From positions 26,448-90,447 of the forward strand of contig DATGJP010000018.1 in assembly GCA_035295125.1 (NCBI GenBank): a stretch of 64,000 nucleotides of DNA, in the 5' to 3' direction. Made by a program: the position numbers and the translations under genes. This document shows positions 53,160-63,250 of the stretch, piece by piece (position 1 is the first letter of the stretch; each line of letters begins with the position of its first letter). The stretch comes from JAICMB01 sp035295125. GTDB taxonomy: Bacteria; Acidobacteriota; Terriglobia; Bryobacterales; Bryobacteraceae. The notes below the pieces were generated by a model. The model was not told the DNA's origin. It searched no databases and was given only the letters and a program-made list of their open reading frames with translations.

Positions 53160-54167
53160 ATGCCAAAACGTTACTACGAGAAAGACGGAAATATCGACGC
53201 CCTGAAGAACAGGACCGTAGCGATTATCGGCTACGGTTCGCAGGGGCACGCCCACGCGCTGAACCTGCGGGATTCCGGCGTCAACGTCGTTGTGGGGTTG
53301 TATGAAGGCAGCAAGAGCGCGGCGAAGGCCGAGGCAGCCGGCCTTAAGGTGCTGAGCGTGAGCGACGCGGCAAAGGCCGCAGACATCACCATGATCCTGG
53401 TCTCCGACCATATCCAGGCGGATCTCTACAACAAAGAGATTGCTCCGCACCTGACTGCGGGCAAGACCCTGATGTTTGCGCATGGGTTCAACATCCACTT
53501 CGGGCAAATTCAGGCCCCCGCCGGTGTGGATGTGTCCATGATCGCGCCGAAGGCCCCTGGCCATCGTGTTCGCGAGCTGTTCACCGAAAACGTCGGCGTC
53601 CCGGCCCTGGTAGCCATCCATCAGGATCCGTCGGGCAAAGCGCTGGAGAACGCCCTGGCTTACGCTCTGGCGCTCGGCTGCCTCAAGGCAGGAGTTATCG
53701 AAACCACGTTCCGCGAAGAAACCGAGAGCGACCTGTTCGGCGAGCAGTCGGTTCTCTGCGGAGGTGTCAGCGAGTTGATCCGTGCGGGCTTTGAAACCCT
53801 GGTCGAAGCCGGGTATGCCCCGGAAATCGCCTACTTCGAGTGCCTACACGAATTGAAGCTGATTGTCGATCTTATCCAGGAGGGGGGCCTGGCCTATATG
53901 CGTTACTCCATTTCCGACACGGCGGAATATGGCGATTACACGCGCGGCCCACGCATCGTGACCCAGCAAACCCGTGACGAGATGAAGAAGATTCTCTCAG
54001 AGATCCAGGCTGGCCAATTTGCGAAGGAATGGATCGACGAGAATAAGACCGGCCGCCACAAATTCCTGGCAATGCGGCAGGAAGCCCAGGATCAACCGAT
54101 GGAACGCATCGGAAGCGAATTGCGCGAGATGATGACGTTCCTCAAAAAGAAGAAAGCTACGGCGTAA
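53160..54167 (+). CDS. ilvC: Ketol-acid reductoisomerase
   Basis: A 335-residue class I enzyme. The NADPH-binding motif is GYGSQGHAHALNLRDSG; the Mg-binding acidic residues lie in ETESDLFGEQSVLCGG and in the ECLHELKLIVDLI helix. It converts acetolactate or acetohydroxybutyrate to the dihydroxy acid. It lies 17 bp after ilvN and 4 bp before cimA. Confidence 0.96.
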   Translation: MPKRYYEKDGNIDALKNRTVAIIGYGSQGHAHALNLRDSGVNVVVGLYEGSKSAAKAEAAGLKVLSVSDAAKAADITMILVSDHIQADLYNKEIAPHLTAGKTLMFAHGFNIHFGQIQAPAGVDVSMIAPKAPGHRVRELFTENVGVPALVAIHQDPSGKALENALAYALALGCLKAGVIETTFREETESDLFGEQSVLCGGVSELIRAGFETLVEAGYAPEIAYFECLHELKLIVDLIQEGGLAYMRYSISDTAEYGDYTRGPRIVTQQTRDEMKKILSEIQAGQFAKEWIDENKTGRHKFLAMRQEAQDQPMERIGSELREMMTFLKKKKATA

Positions 54168-54171
54168 TTCT

Positions 54172-55782
54172 ATGAGGATTTTCACATTCGATACCACGCT
54201 GCGAGACGGCACCCAGGGGGAGGCGGTCTCTTTCTCATTCGAGGACAAACTGCTCATCGCGCAGAAGCTCGACGATCTCGGTATCGACTACATTGAGGGC
54301 GGTTGGCCGGGCTCAAACCCCAAAGACCGCGACTTCTTCACGCGCGCACGCGACCACAAGTTCAAGCACGCGCGCCTGACCGCGTTCGGGGCCACTCGTT
54401 TCGCGAAGAACCCGGTGCATCACGACCCCAACGTTTACGCCCTCATCGAGGCGGACACACCGGTCGTAGCCATCTTCGGCAAGAGCTGGGATCTGCACGT
54501 CGACCGCGCCCTCGGAATCACCGAAGAAGAAAACCTGGCGATTATCGGTGAGACGGTGGCGTACCTCAAGGAGCACGGCCGCGAGGTCGTCTACGACGCG
54601 GAGCATTTCTTCGATGGCTTCCAGGCAAACCCGGAGTTCGCGCTGCGGACGCTGGAAGCAGCCAAGAGCGCCGGTGCTGACGTGTTAGTCCTGTGCGACA
54701 CGAACGGCGGAACGCTGCCCGGCCGGCTTGTCGAGATTGTGGCCGAGGTGCGCAAGCGCTTTGATGGAATCCTGGGTATTCACACCCACAACGATACTGA
54801 CGTGGCGGTGGCAAACGCCATCGCTGCCGTGGAGGCGGGCTGTACCCACGTGCAAGGCACGATGAATGGTTATGGCGAGCGCTGCGGCAACGCCAACCTG
54901 ACGTCGATCATCGCCGACCTCGAATTGAAGCTCGGCCATACCACGATTGGCCGCGATAAACTCGTGCACCTGAGTTCCGTTGCGCGGTACATTGCGGAGT
55001 TGGCGAACCTGCCGCTGCGCAACGATCAGCCTTACGTCGGCCACAGTGCCTTCGCGCACAAGGGCGGAGTTCATGTGAGCGCGGTTCTTAAAGATTCCGC
55101 GACCTACGAACATGTTCCTCCGGAAACGGTGGGCAACCGGCAGCGTGTGTTGCTGAGCGATCTGTCGGGCCGCGGCAATGTGCTCTACAAGCTGAAAGAG
55201 CATGGTCTCGCCGATCGCCTCGATACCGATGCGCGCCGTCTCCTGCTCGATCGCATCAAGCACATGGAGAACCAGGGGTATGAGCTCGAAGCAGCGGAAG
55301 GCACGTTTGAACTGCTTGTTCGCGAAGCCCTGCATCCAGGAGTCAACCTCTTCGAGGTGGTCAGCTTCGAAGTCGCGACGAAGATGACTGGCATTGACGA
55401 AACTCAGACTACAGCTACGGTGACGCTACGTGTGCAGGAAAGCGTTCACACGGCTACCGCAACGGGCCATGGTCCGATGAACGCGCTTGATCTCTGCCTC
55501 CGGCAATGCCTCTCGCAGGTTTATCCCAAGGTGGCGGATGTCCGCTTGACGGACTACAAGGTGCGCGTCCTGAATTCGAGGAAGGGCACTGCGGCGAAAG
55601 TGCGCGTGTTGGTGGAATGGTCGGATCACCGGCGAAGCTGGACGACCGTTGGAGTATCTGACAACATCATCCAGGCAAGCTGGAAGGCGCTGATAGACGC
55701 GATTCACCTGGAATTGATGCGCCTGACTGAGCAGGACAAGTCGATCGAGAAGATGGTGGAAGACTACTGCTGGGGCGTATAA
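54172..55782 (+). CDS. cimA: Citramalate synthase
   Basis: A 536-residue alpha-isopropylmalate-synthase-like enzyme. The TIM barrel begins TFDTTLRDGTQGEAVSF and has the metal-binding HxH (GIHTHNDTDVAVANA) and MNGYGERCGNANL. The C-terminal LeuA-type regulatory domain is present (residues 400-536; VRVLVEWSDHRRSWTTVGVS). YIEGGWPGSNPKD and the long C-terminus are typical of CimA rather than LeuA. It makes citramalate from pyruvate and acetyl-CoA, giving 2-oxobutyrate for isoleucine without threonine deaminase. leuCD-type genes needed later in that route are not in the window. Confidence 0.92.
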   Translation: MRIFTFDTTLRDGTQGEAVSFSFEDKLLIAQKLDDLGIDYIEGGWPGSNPKDRDFFTRARDHKFKHARLTAFGATRFAKNPVHHDPNVYALIEADTPVVAIFGKSWDLHVDRALGITEEENLAIIGETVAYLKEHGREVVYDAEHFFDGFQANPEFALRTLEAAKSAGADVLVLCDTNGGTLPGRLVEIVAEVRKRFDGILGIHTHNDTDVAVANAIAAVEAGCTHVQGTMNGYGERCGNANLTSIIADLELKLGHTTIGRDKLVHLSSVARYIAELANLPLRNDQPYVGHSAFAHKGGVHVSAVLKDSATYEHVPPETVGNRQRVLLSDLSGRGNVLYKLKEHGLADRLDTDARRLLLDRIKHMENQGYELEAAEGTFELLVREALHPGVNLFEVVSFEVATKMTGIDETQTTATVTLRVQESVHTATATGHGPMNALDLCLRQCLSQVYPKVADVRLTDYKVRVLNSRKGTAAKVRVLVEWSDHRRSWTTVGVSDNIIQASWKALIDAIHLELMRLTEQDKSIEKMVEDYCWGV

Positions 55783-55809
55783 CCCCATTCGTGATTTGAG
55801 ATGAAGATT

Positions 55810-55844
55810 CCTCTCACTCTATGCGCTGGCACAAGAGTGAGAGG
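55810..55844. terminator. Hairpin between cimA and the convergent NicO gene
   Basis: CCTCTCACTCT (55810-55820) and AGAGTGAGAGG (55834-55844) form a perfect 11-bp stem with a 13-nt loop, between two convergent genes. No T-run follows on either strand, so it may be a bidirectional terminator of modest strength. Confidence 0.55.
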
Positions 55845-55871
55845 AAGGAGGAAGGTAAAACTCGCGGTCTC

Positions 55872-57422
55872 TTAGCCGATCATCCACTTGGGCTGGATCC
55901 ACCCAAGTGACACAGCCGTCATGACCATGCCGATGAATACAACCACGGCACCCGACGCCACCGGCACCCAACGGAAAAAGCTTGCGGCGCCGGCTTTGCG
56001 CTGCGGGATGAGGTGCTTGGCGTAAAGCACGAGCACTCCGATTCCCATCAGTACGATTGCCAGCCCAGCGCTAAAAGCAAGCAGCAAAATCAACCCCAGA
56101 CCTACACGCCCCAGGGCGATCGCGCTTAAAAGAAGAACCAGCGCGGATTCGCAAGGAACCAGACCGCCACTTGCGCCCAAAGCAATCAGGCTGCCCCACG
56201 AAATTTCGTCCGGCACATGGTGATGATCGTGATTGTGGTGGTGATGGTCGTGAACGTGACCATTGTGATGATGGTGATCATGACTGTGGCCATGATGATG
56301 ATCGTGGTCGTGGTGGTGGTGATCGTGATCGTGTTTATGATGATGGTGATGATGCTCGTGCGCGGCCCCACGCGCGCGTTTGTAAATCATCCAGCCGCCA
56401 ATGGCAACAATCGATAATCCGGAAATCGCCCCGAGCACTTCCGTGATCTTCTCCGGCATCACGTACTGAAACAGGAACAGGGTCGCCAACCCGAGCAGGA
56501 ACACCGTGACGGTATGTGTGAACGTCACCATCAATCCCAAGAACGCCGCGTGCTTCAACGTACCGCGAGACCCCACGAGATACGCTGCGACGATGGTCTT
56601 TCCATGGCCGGGCGTCAGGGCGTGGGCAGCTCCCAGCGCGAATGCCACGAGAATGGCAATCAGGATCATGCCCAGCGTGAGCTCGCGTTGGTGCAAAAAT
56701 CGAGAGAGGAAATCGCCTTTTACGACCGCTCCGGGAGGGGCTGCGGCCGGGGTCATCGTCGCGGGCGCGGCTGCGGCCGGAGCAGACTTTGGTTGCGGCA
56801 CGGGCTTGATCACAGGCGGCTGTACCACGCGGGCCGGTTCTGCCGCCGTCCAATCGATACTAGCCCGCAGATCCTGCGGCGGGGCAACTGTGGGATCGGC
56901 AGGGTACTGCGTTAAGGCGCTGCTATGGTCTTCAGTGCCCTGGCTGGCCGAACGGAGTACCGCCCCGGCGCCGGAGCGAATCACGATCTCCTTCCAGCCC
57001 GCCCGCTCCGGATAATTGTCATCGGCGTAGTCGAGCTTGCCCGGCGCCGCGGCAATTTTCAGGTACAACGTGATGCGCATCACAGGCAGGTTGCCGGCGC
57101 CGTCCGAGATCGCCAGTTCTGAGCGCTGGAATTGAGGCGTGACCGGCTGCCCGTCCGACGTGATCATGAGGTGCGTGGCCCAGACCCGAGCCTGTTCCGC
57201 CGCCTTGCCTTCCAAGGCCTCCCAAGGACTGTTCCGCTCCAGATTCCAATCCCGCAAAAGCTCCGTCGTTGGGATTTCCGCCAGGTCGAGGACATACTTC
57301 AATTCGGTCCCGCTCCCGGTCACCTCAAAAGCCGCGTAGTGGCTGACGCTGAAGTTTCCCATCGGGTGAGCCAGCACCAACGATGCGGTCAAGATGGCTA
57401 GAAGGAAGAAAAAATAGCGCAT
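55872..57422 (-). CDS. NicO/RcnA-like nickel-cobalt transporter with large His-rich loop
   Basis: A 516-residue membrane protein. A signal peptide (FLLAILTASLVLAHPMGNFS) leads into a 200-residue periplasmic domain (KYVLDLAEIPTTELLRDWNL). The transporter part has about six helices: LVAFALGAAHALTPGHGKTI carries the family HALTPGHGK signature, and GLVPCESALVLLLSAIALGR follows. Between the halves lies a 55-residue loop with more than thirty His, alternating with Asp (HEHHHHHHKHDHDHHHHDHD). The loop should bind Ni, Co or Zn. The direction is probably export, as in RcnA; the fused N-terminal domain could be a metal donor. No metal-responsive regulator is adjacent. Confidence 0.86.
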   Translation of the reverse strand: MRYFFFLLAILTASLVLAHPMGNFSVSHYAAFEVTGSGTELKYVLDLAEIPTTELLRDWNLERNSPWEALEGKAAEQARVWATHLMITSDGQPVTPQFQRSELAISDGAGNLPVMRITLYLKIAAAPGKLDYADDNYPERAGWKEIVIRSGAGAVLRSASQGTEDHSSALTQYPADPTVAPPQDLRASIDWTAAEPARVVQPPVIKPVPQPKSAPAAAAPATMTPAAAPPGAVVKGDFLSRFLHQRELTLGMILIAILVAFALGAAHALTPGHGKTIVAAYLVGSRGTLKHAAFLGLMVTFTHTVTVFLLGLATLFLFQYVMPEKITEVLGAISGLSIVAIGGWMIYKRARGAAHEHHHHHHKHDHDHHHHDHDHHHGHSHDHHHHNGHVHDHHHHNHDHHHVPDEISWGSLIALGASGGLVPCESALVLLLSAIALGRVGLGLILLLAFSAGLAIVLMGIGVLVLYAKHLIPQRKAGAASFFRWVPVASGAVVVFIGMVMTAVSLGWIQPKWMIG

Positions 57423-57513
57423 TCAGAGGTCATTACGCATTCTACGCCCAAACGGATTGAACCGCTCGGACATTATTATGCCGTAAGACCAATGCCGGAG
57501 CTATTCGAATGTC

Positions 57514-58686
57514 TTAAGCGGAACGCGGAATTTCGATCCGGGCTTGGGATCTCTCGACGAGTTGCGGCCCCCGACGGCGCCCCAGGTGGCCTTCGACCAT
57601 CTCGACTAACTCGTTCGGGCGAAACGGCTTCGTGAGGAAGCCATTCATGCCTTCGTGCAGACAGTTTCCACGATAATCGTCTTCCGAATTGGCGGTAAGC
57701 GCGATGATCGGCACGACGGTATAATGCTCCATCGCTCGAATCGCAGCCGCTGTTTCAAAGCCGTCCATGCCGGGCATTTGCAAATCCATCAGGACGATGT
57801 CGAATTGCGAGCGGGCCGCCGCTGCTATGGCTTCCGGACCCGACCCCGCGCATTCGACGTCGTAGCCGCTCTTCCGCAGAACGTGCCGTGTGATGGTCTG
57901 AGCGATTGAGTTGTCGTCGACCACGAGCACGCGCTGGCCGCGAGCCGGCTGCTCGCCGCGCGATTTCACCTCCCGCGCGACCCCGAATGGTACCCGCACG
58001 CTGAACGTGCTTCCTTGTCCCAATTGGCTGCTGACGCTGACGTCGCCGCCCATGAGCGTGGCTACTCGTTGTACCAGTGAGAGCCCGAGGCCTAGCCCTC
58101 CGAAACGCCGCGCCAGACCAGTCTCGACCTGGCGGAACGATTCGAAAATCGCGTTTAATTGGTCGGGTGCGATGCCGATACCTGTGTCGGTAACGCGAAC
58201 CGTCAGGAACATGTCCTTGGCCGAGGTAACATCCACGAACGAGGTGATCTCGACGTAGCCATGCTCCGTGAACTTAATGGCATTCGCGATGAGGTGAGAG
58301 AGGATCTGGCGCAGACGAAGCGCATCACCGACCGCCGCGAGCGGCAGGGCCTGATCGAAGGTCCGAATCAGCCGCAAACCCTTCGCACGCGCCTTGACTT
58401 CCATTTCGCCTGACACGCTCTCGAGCAGCTCCCGCAGCGCAAACTCGCTTTCCTCCAGATCCACGCGATCGCTGGAAAGCGCTGAGTATTCGAGGGCCGC
58501 GTTCAACAACTCAAGCAGGTTCTCGGCGCACATGCGGGTCGCTTTGACGTACTCGCTCTGCTCTTCGTCGAGGTTGGTCTCGAGGAGCAAGTCTGTCATG
58601 CCCAGAATGCCGCTGAGCGGCGTCCTGACTTCGTGGTTCAGGCTTGCTAAAAACCCTGCCCTTGGGTCGGTTTCTGGGCTGATCAT
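57514..58686 (-). CDS. Soluble hybrid histidine kinase
   Basis: A 390-residue protein without TM segments or sensor domain: HisKA with H18 (LASLNHEVRTPLSGILGM), HATPase (ANAIKFTEHGYVEITS; VTDTGIGIAPDQ; GGLGLGLSLVQRVATLMGG) and a receiver (VVDDN, D301 in LMDLQMPGMDG, K in TKPF). It begins almost directly with the phosphoacceptor helix, so it may be a fragment of a larger kinase lineage or rely on partners for input. It lies 70 bp downstream of the VWA gene on the same strand. Confidence 0.88.
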   Translation of the reverse strand: MISPETDPRAGFLASLNHEVRTPLSGILGMTDLLLETNLDEEQSEYVKATRMCAENLLELLNAALEYSALSSDRVDLEESEFALRELLESVSGEMEVKARAKGLRLIRTFDQALPLAAVGDALRLRQILSHLIANAIKFTEHGYVEITSFVDVTSAKDMFLTVRVTDTGIGIAPDQLNAIFESFRQVETGLARRFGGLGLGLSLVQRVATLMGGDVSVSSQLGQGSTFSVRVPFGVAREVKSRGEQPARGQRVLVVDDNSIAQTITRHVLRKSGYDVECAGSGPEAIAAAARSQFDIVLMDLQMPGMDGFETAAAIRAMEHYTVVPIIALTANSEDDYRGNCLHEGMNGFLTKPFRPNELVEMVEGHLGRRRGPQLVERSQARIEIPRSA

Positions 58687-58755
58687 CTACTCGGGCCACC
58701 TTTACCCGATCTCAGTCTTTCTATCGGCTGGTACTAAGGTGGCCTTTAGTTTGGG

Positions 58756-59769
58756 TCAGAAACCGCCGCGCGGACGATATCCAGGACGGGCTCGAACGCG
58801 ATACTTTCGCCCGACATCGGACGTGATTTCCACGGAAATCTTCCGGAAACCTTCGTTCGGGTTCGGCTGGGGATAGTACGTGACCGTGTAGCTGTTTCCG
58901 AGATCTTCGCGGATGCTCTCGAATGCTTCTACCTGCTTCTGCCAGGTCTTGGCGAAGTAGGCTTTTCCGCCGGTGCCGGTCGAGATACGCCGGAAGATGG
59001 CGCTGGACATAGGATCCTTGTTGACTTCACTGGTGGAAATCACGTAGATGGGGATGCCTTCGTCTTCAGCGACCGCACGCACATCGTCGGGTGCAATCAT
59101 GCTGGCGTTGTCAGGTCCGTTTGAAAACACGATAATGACCTTGCGCCCCGGCACCTTGGCGGCATCACGCAGGGCCAGCAGCAGGCCGTTATACAGGGCA
59201 GCGTCGTCGCCGGCCACTGCTTTGCGCAGCCCGAAAATCGCCTGGTTGCGGTCATGATTCAGCGGCGCCACTCGCGACAGGTTGCGGCTGAAGGTATAGA
59301 CGGCGACCGAGTCGGCGCGATCGAGCCCACGGATGAAATCGGCAATGGCGTCGGAAGCGTACACAAAGCCGCGATACATGTAATTGCTGGTATCGAACAG
59401 GACGAACACGTTGGTTCCCACGAACGAATCCGTCCTCACTTCGGGCCCGGCGGTTGTTGCGGCGGTTTTTTCGGTCTCCACGGGGGCAGCCAGGGGGTGG
59501 ATGCTGCCGTCCTCGGCTATCTGGACGGGAGGCTTGTTCCCTTCGCCGAAGGTGTTGACCCTCTGGGGGATGCCATCTTCCAGAATCTTCACATCGCCCG
59601 GTTTCAGGCCGTTAATGTAATGACCTTTACTGTCGGTTACGGTGAAGCTGAGCACAACCATGTCGACCTTGACGCGGAAGGTCGGCCGCTCCTGCGCCCA
59701 CATCCAACACAGTGCGCCGGTGCCCGCCAATGCGGAACCGAGCATTGCGATTCGTCTTACGAGATTCAA
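58756..59769 (-). CDS. VWA-domain protein, acidobacterial VWFA-related type
   Basis: A 337-residue protein with an N-terminal hydrophobic segment (RIAMLGSALAGTGALCWMWA). Residues 30-85 are a small beta domain (VDMVVLSFTVTDSKGHYING, LKPGDVKILEDGIPQRV) that typifies the acidobacterial VWFA-related family. The VWA domain follows; the MIDAS motif reads DTSNYM rather than DTSGSM, so metal binding is probably kept (D-x-S-x-x). The C-terminal SYTVTYYPQPNPNEGFRKI also matches the family. Likely exported; function unknown. It is encoded 38 bp downstream of the large 1.1-kresidue protein on the same strand. Confidence 0.88.
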   Translation of the reverse strand: MNLVRRIAMLGSALAGTGALCWMWAQERPTFRVKVDMVVLSFTVTDSKGHYINGLKPGDVKILEDGIPQRVNTFGEGNKPPVQIAEDGSIHPLAAPVETEKTAATTAGPEVRTDSFVGTNVFVLFDTSNYMYRGFVYASDAIADFIRGLDRADSVAVYTFSRNLSRVAPLNHDRNQAIFGLRKAVAGDDAALYNGLLLALRDAAKVPGRKVIIVFSNGPDNASMIAPDDVRAVAEDEGIPIYVISTSEVNKDPMSSAIFRRISTGTGGKAYFAKTWQKQVEAFESIREDLGNSYTVTYYPQPNPNEGFRKISVEITSDVGRKYRVRARPGYRPRGGF

Positions 59770-59807
59770 AGAAGCCTCCCCGGTTATGTTTGTTGCTCGT
59801 TTATGCC

Positions 59808-62800
59808 CTACAATCCTGCCGGTGTCGCGTTCCCCTTACGCGTTTTCTGGCGCACGTCCTCTCCAACCAACCGAAGTGACCGCAACAGGGCAGGCCAGTC
59901 TTCCAGGTGCGTCGCGAAAATGTGCTCCACCGTGGCCTGCGTCCATTCGGGAATCAGTACGTTCAATTGGGAGGGCGGAAGGTGCAGCTCATCCGCGATT
60001 GAGGCATAGTATAGCAGGTTTGACTCCCAGCTTTCCGCAAGAATGCGGCTGGAATAGCCCATTAGCGTCGGGAAGGTGCGTAATTGCAACAATTCGGGAG
60101 AATACGAATTCGCGAGAGTCGGCTTGGGAGTGCCGAATTGGCGCGAAATTGAATCCCAGCTCAGCTCTTTCGGAGAGGCGGTGGCTTCGCGCCGCATCTC
60201 CACGGCCAAGGGGGCTTTTTCCTCTGGTGACACGCTCATCTCCTCCGCGATCGCGAACATTTCAGAGGGCGTGACCTGTTCGATTGCTTCTTGAACCTGG
60301 CCGTGGTTGATGAGCTGCGCGATCAGGTAGGTACGAACCGGTGGAGCATGGTTCGAGATCGCTTTGATAACGACTTCACGCCGTTCAGGATTCAGCGCCG
60401 CCTCCGCAATCGCGTTCTCGGCGAAATCCATGTGCAGCCCGACCCAGTGTAGCTGCCCTGGAGTCGTGTTCCACCACCTGTTTACCGTTGCCGTAACGAG
60501 CATCTGGGGTACCAGGTCACCCCAGATCAGAGCTTGTTCCCGGCTCGGAATGAGGAAGTTCTGTTCGGCTTCGGCCAAGGCGTAAGGCAATCCAGCGAGT
60601 GAACCGACCAGTTTCCCGCCGGCGCTGGAAGGCCAACCGCTGCCCATGACTTCGGTAGCATGCCAGGTCTGATTGGAGCCCTGCATACCGACGAAATCGT
60701 GGCTGCGGACGAAGAGCGGGTTTGTAAGCAGGATCTGGGCTCCCGGCGGGGCGTAGTGGACGTAATTCAAGCCCACTAACGTGTCGCGCAGGAACGGAGC
60801 CAGCATACCGCGCACGTCGTCGAGCTTCTTCGGGTCGGTCGTGGATTTGTCAATGAGCGCCTTCAGATTGACCTTGCGTTGACTCTCGATGTGGCGCTCC
60901 GACCAATAGCCGAAAGCCAGGGCATTCTTCTCGGCCCCGCTCAGCGACTGGCGGGGAAGCTGGATTTCGGCAATGCGGGAGGCGGTTTTCGCGATCAGCG
61001 CCGGATCCGCCTTGCCGCCCTTGGCGATGCTTTCGAGGTGATCGGTGAGGTCAAAGAGAGTTGTCAGCGACAGAAGCCTTTGCGCCTCGAAGATCCGGAT
61101 CATTTCCTCGACAAGCTGGTTATGGGAATCGGAATCGTTCGGAGCCGCGGCGCCGGCGAGCAGGTCGATGAAACGATCCTGGGGTGGCGCATTTGCCGAG
61201 CCCGTAGCGGCCAGCAACACCTTCACCCCAGCGCGTCCGGCCTCAAAAATCTCGCGCTCGCTTTTCACCTTGCCAAATCCGGTCAACAGGGCTGAGAAAC
61301 TCTTGTCGGCTTCAACCGATGGGATGGACCCCTGCCGATAGAAGATCTGCCAAAGTCCAATCAGGCCCTGCAAGCTGCCGGCGGCATCCGACCGAACGCC
61401 GAGGTCCCGGATCTGGTTGCTTGCTTCGACCGTGTCGATGAACAGACGGATGGTTTCATTGCTAAGTTCGGGCACTTCCGCGAGGATCGGGAACTGAGAG
61501 CCGAACTCGTGGTATGCGCGGGCCAGGCGGTCGGCCGTGTCGGAATCCAGGGGCTTTAGCCGGTGCCTGTCGACATCGCTCAGGGCCATGAAAATCTTCA
61601 GAGGCTCATTCTCTACCGATTTGCGGCACAGGCCGAACAGGGCCTCCAGGACGTCGTCGCCATCTTTCCAACCGGATGCCGCTTTGCTGAGCTTGGCATC
61701 GTATTTTCCGTGGGGATGGTCCACAAACAGTTCGCGCCAGACCGAGACGTCTCCGGGAACGTGCGGCTTGCCATTCGCTTCAATGCGCAGCCGCGTCGTG
61801 AGAAGGAGCATGTCGGTGTTGGAACGGAATACGGGCCGCGCCGGTCCTGGGCTGGTCACTTTGCCACGAATCGCGGCATAAAACCGCTTCAGACGGTCGG
61901 GCTGGGTCAGGTAATCCTCAACCGGACCATTTGAGGGGTTATATACGATGCGAGCCAGGGCATCGTAATAGCTGGCGAGCCAGCCATCGTCCTTGGCCAC
62001 CAGCTTTTCGAAGAACGCAGCTCCCTTATCAGGAGAGACAGTCACCAGGTCGGCCCACGCCTTTTCCGTTCGAGCCCCACCCGGCACTACGGCTTTGCCG
62101 CCGCGAATTTCGAACATCCCACCGTAGAAGTCGAGGACGTGAGAGTATGCCCGGAGCCGTTGGGCCGGCACCTGTTTACGAATCTCGTCAGCGGTTGGTG
62201 GATCGAGCTTGGAGAGACCCAGGTACAACCGGCACAAAGACGGATCGCTGATCATGTAGTCGATGAAATCGGTGATGCCCGGCTTGGCTTCTTTCGCGCT
62301 CATCCAGTATTCCGGTCCATATAGAACCGGAACTACCGTCGGCTTGTAATCGTAGGTGAAGGAGCGATTCGTACGGAGGGCCTGCTCGAGCTCAGCCAGC
62401 GGGAAACCGGAGTCAATGGTGAGGAAGGCCCGGGTGGCGTTTACCGTCTCCAGCACGACATCGGAGCCGCAGGCGCCCCGCATGCGGTATCCGAGCACCC
62501 GTAACAGATCGCCGGTCTGCGAGGATTCACAGGTCTCAATCTTGATGACCTTGTCGCTGCCTGCGAGCTTATCGAGCTCACGGGCTTGGGAGAGGTAGCG
62601 CACTACGAGTTTCAGGAACTCGGTCTGCTCGAGGGTCTCGTTGCTGCTGGCGGCCTGATATCCATTGGTCACGATGTTCCTGGCCAATGCCGAGAACAAG
62701 TCCTCAGCGTGCAGATCGGGAGAAAGGGCAGCCATGCGGGCAAAGGATCGGATAGGTCCCGGAATCAAAGCCATGGACTTTTTGTCCGCGATCGGGGCTC

Positions 62801-63176
62801 GCTGGGGAAGGGTCAGATCCGTGCCGCCAGCCGCGCGGTACAGTTCGACATGCTTGGCAGCGGCGTCCCAATCGCCCGCACGGAGGTCGAGCAGGGCGAG
62901 ATGCCGGGCCGCATACATGCGATCCGGACCCTCGGATTTCGCGAGAAGTTTCTCGAAGGCTGCACGCGCCATGGGATCCCGGTGGCGAGCCAGGAAATCG
63001 GCGTAGTCGCGCAGAACCTCGGGAGTCGCCGAGGTGGAATCGGCGGCTTGTTGTAGCAGGGTTCGAGCACCCCCGCCATCCCCCTTGGACTCCATATCCC
63101 AGGCGCGTTGGGCCAGATCGTCCGCCCATCCCAGTCCCAACGCCAACCCCGCTACAGCCAGCGCCAACCTACCCAT
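59808..63176 (-). CDS. Large secreted protein with N-terminal TPR-like repeats, unknown
   Basis: About 1122 residues, one of the largest proteins here; start at ATG 63176 (MGRLALAVAGLALGLGWADD, a signal peptide) or three codons earlier. Residues 20-110 contain TPR-like pairs (QRAWDMESKGDGGGARTLLQ; LALLDLRAGDWDAAAKHVEL). The rest is largely helical without a motif I recognise. No catalytic or membrane segment is evident. It is followed by the VWA gene on the same strand, a pairing that suggests a joint role in the periplasm. Confidence 0.8.
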   Translation of the reverse strand: MGRLALAVAGLALGLGWADDLAQRAWDMESKGDGGGARTLLQQAADSTSATPEVLRDYADFLARHRDPMARAAFEKLLAKSEGPDRMYAARHLALLDLRAGDWDAAAKHVELYRAAGGTDLTLPQRAPIADKKSMALIPGPIRSFARMAALSPDLHAEDLFSALARNIVTNGYQAASSNETLEQTEFLKLVVRYLSQARELDKLAGSDKVIKIETCESSQTGDLLRVLGYRMRGACGSDVVLETVNATRAFLTIDSGFPLAELEQALRTNRSFTYDYKPTVVPVLYGPEYWMSAKEAKPGITDFIDYMISDPSLCRLYLGLSKLDPPTADEIRKQVPAQRLRAYSHVLDFYGGMFEIRGGKAVVPGGARTEKAWADLVTVSPDKGAAFFEKLVAKDDGWLASYYDALARIVYNPSNGPVEDYLTQPDRLKRFYAAIRGKVTSPGPARPVFRSNTDMLLLTTRLRIEANGKPHVPGDVSVWRELFVDHPHGKYDAKLSKAASGWKDGDDVLEALFGLCRKSVENEPLKIFMALSDVDRHRLKPLDSDTADRLARAYHEFGSQFPILAEVPELSNETIRLFIDTVEASNQIRDLGVRSDAAGSLQGLIGLWQIFYRQGSIPSVEADKSFSALLTGFGKVKSEREIFEAGRAGVKVLLAATGSANAPPQDRFIDLLAGAAAPNDSDSHNQLVEEMIRIFEAQRLLSLTTLFDLTDHLESIAKGGKADPALIAKTASRIAEIQLPRQSLSGAEKNALAFGYWSERHIESQRKVNLKALIDKSTTDPKKLDDVRGMLAPFLRDTLVGLNYVHYAPPGAQILLTNPLFVRSHDFVGMQGSNQTWHATEVMGSGWPSSAGGKLVGSLAGLPYALAEAEQNFLIPSREQALIWGDLVPQMLVTATVNRWWNTTPGQLHWVGLHMDFAENAIAEAALNPERREVVIKAISNHAPPVRTYLIAQLINHGQVQEAIEQVTPSEMFAIAEEMSVSPEEKAPLAVEMRREATASPKELSWDSISRQFGTPKPTLANSYSPELLQLRTFPTLMGYSSRILAESWESNLLYYASIADELHLPPSQLNVLIPEWTQATVEHIFATHLEDWPALLRSLRLVGEDVRQKTRKGNATPAGL

Positions 63177-63250
63177 AGTCTTCACAGATACAGCCTCCTA
63201 CTGCTGTTGGATTCCTACTGTATCACTCAGATCATAGAGTATGCAGGCAG

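Noticed and set aside
56171..56446. Long plus-strand frames over the His-rich loop
   Set aside because: They are the antisense of the CAT/CAC repeat in the transporter gene.
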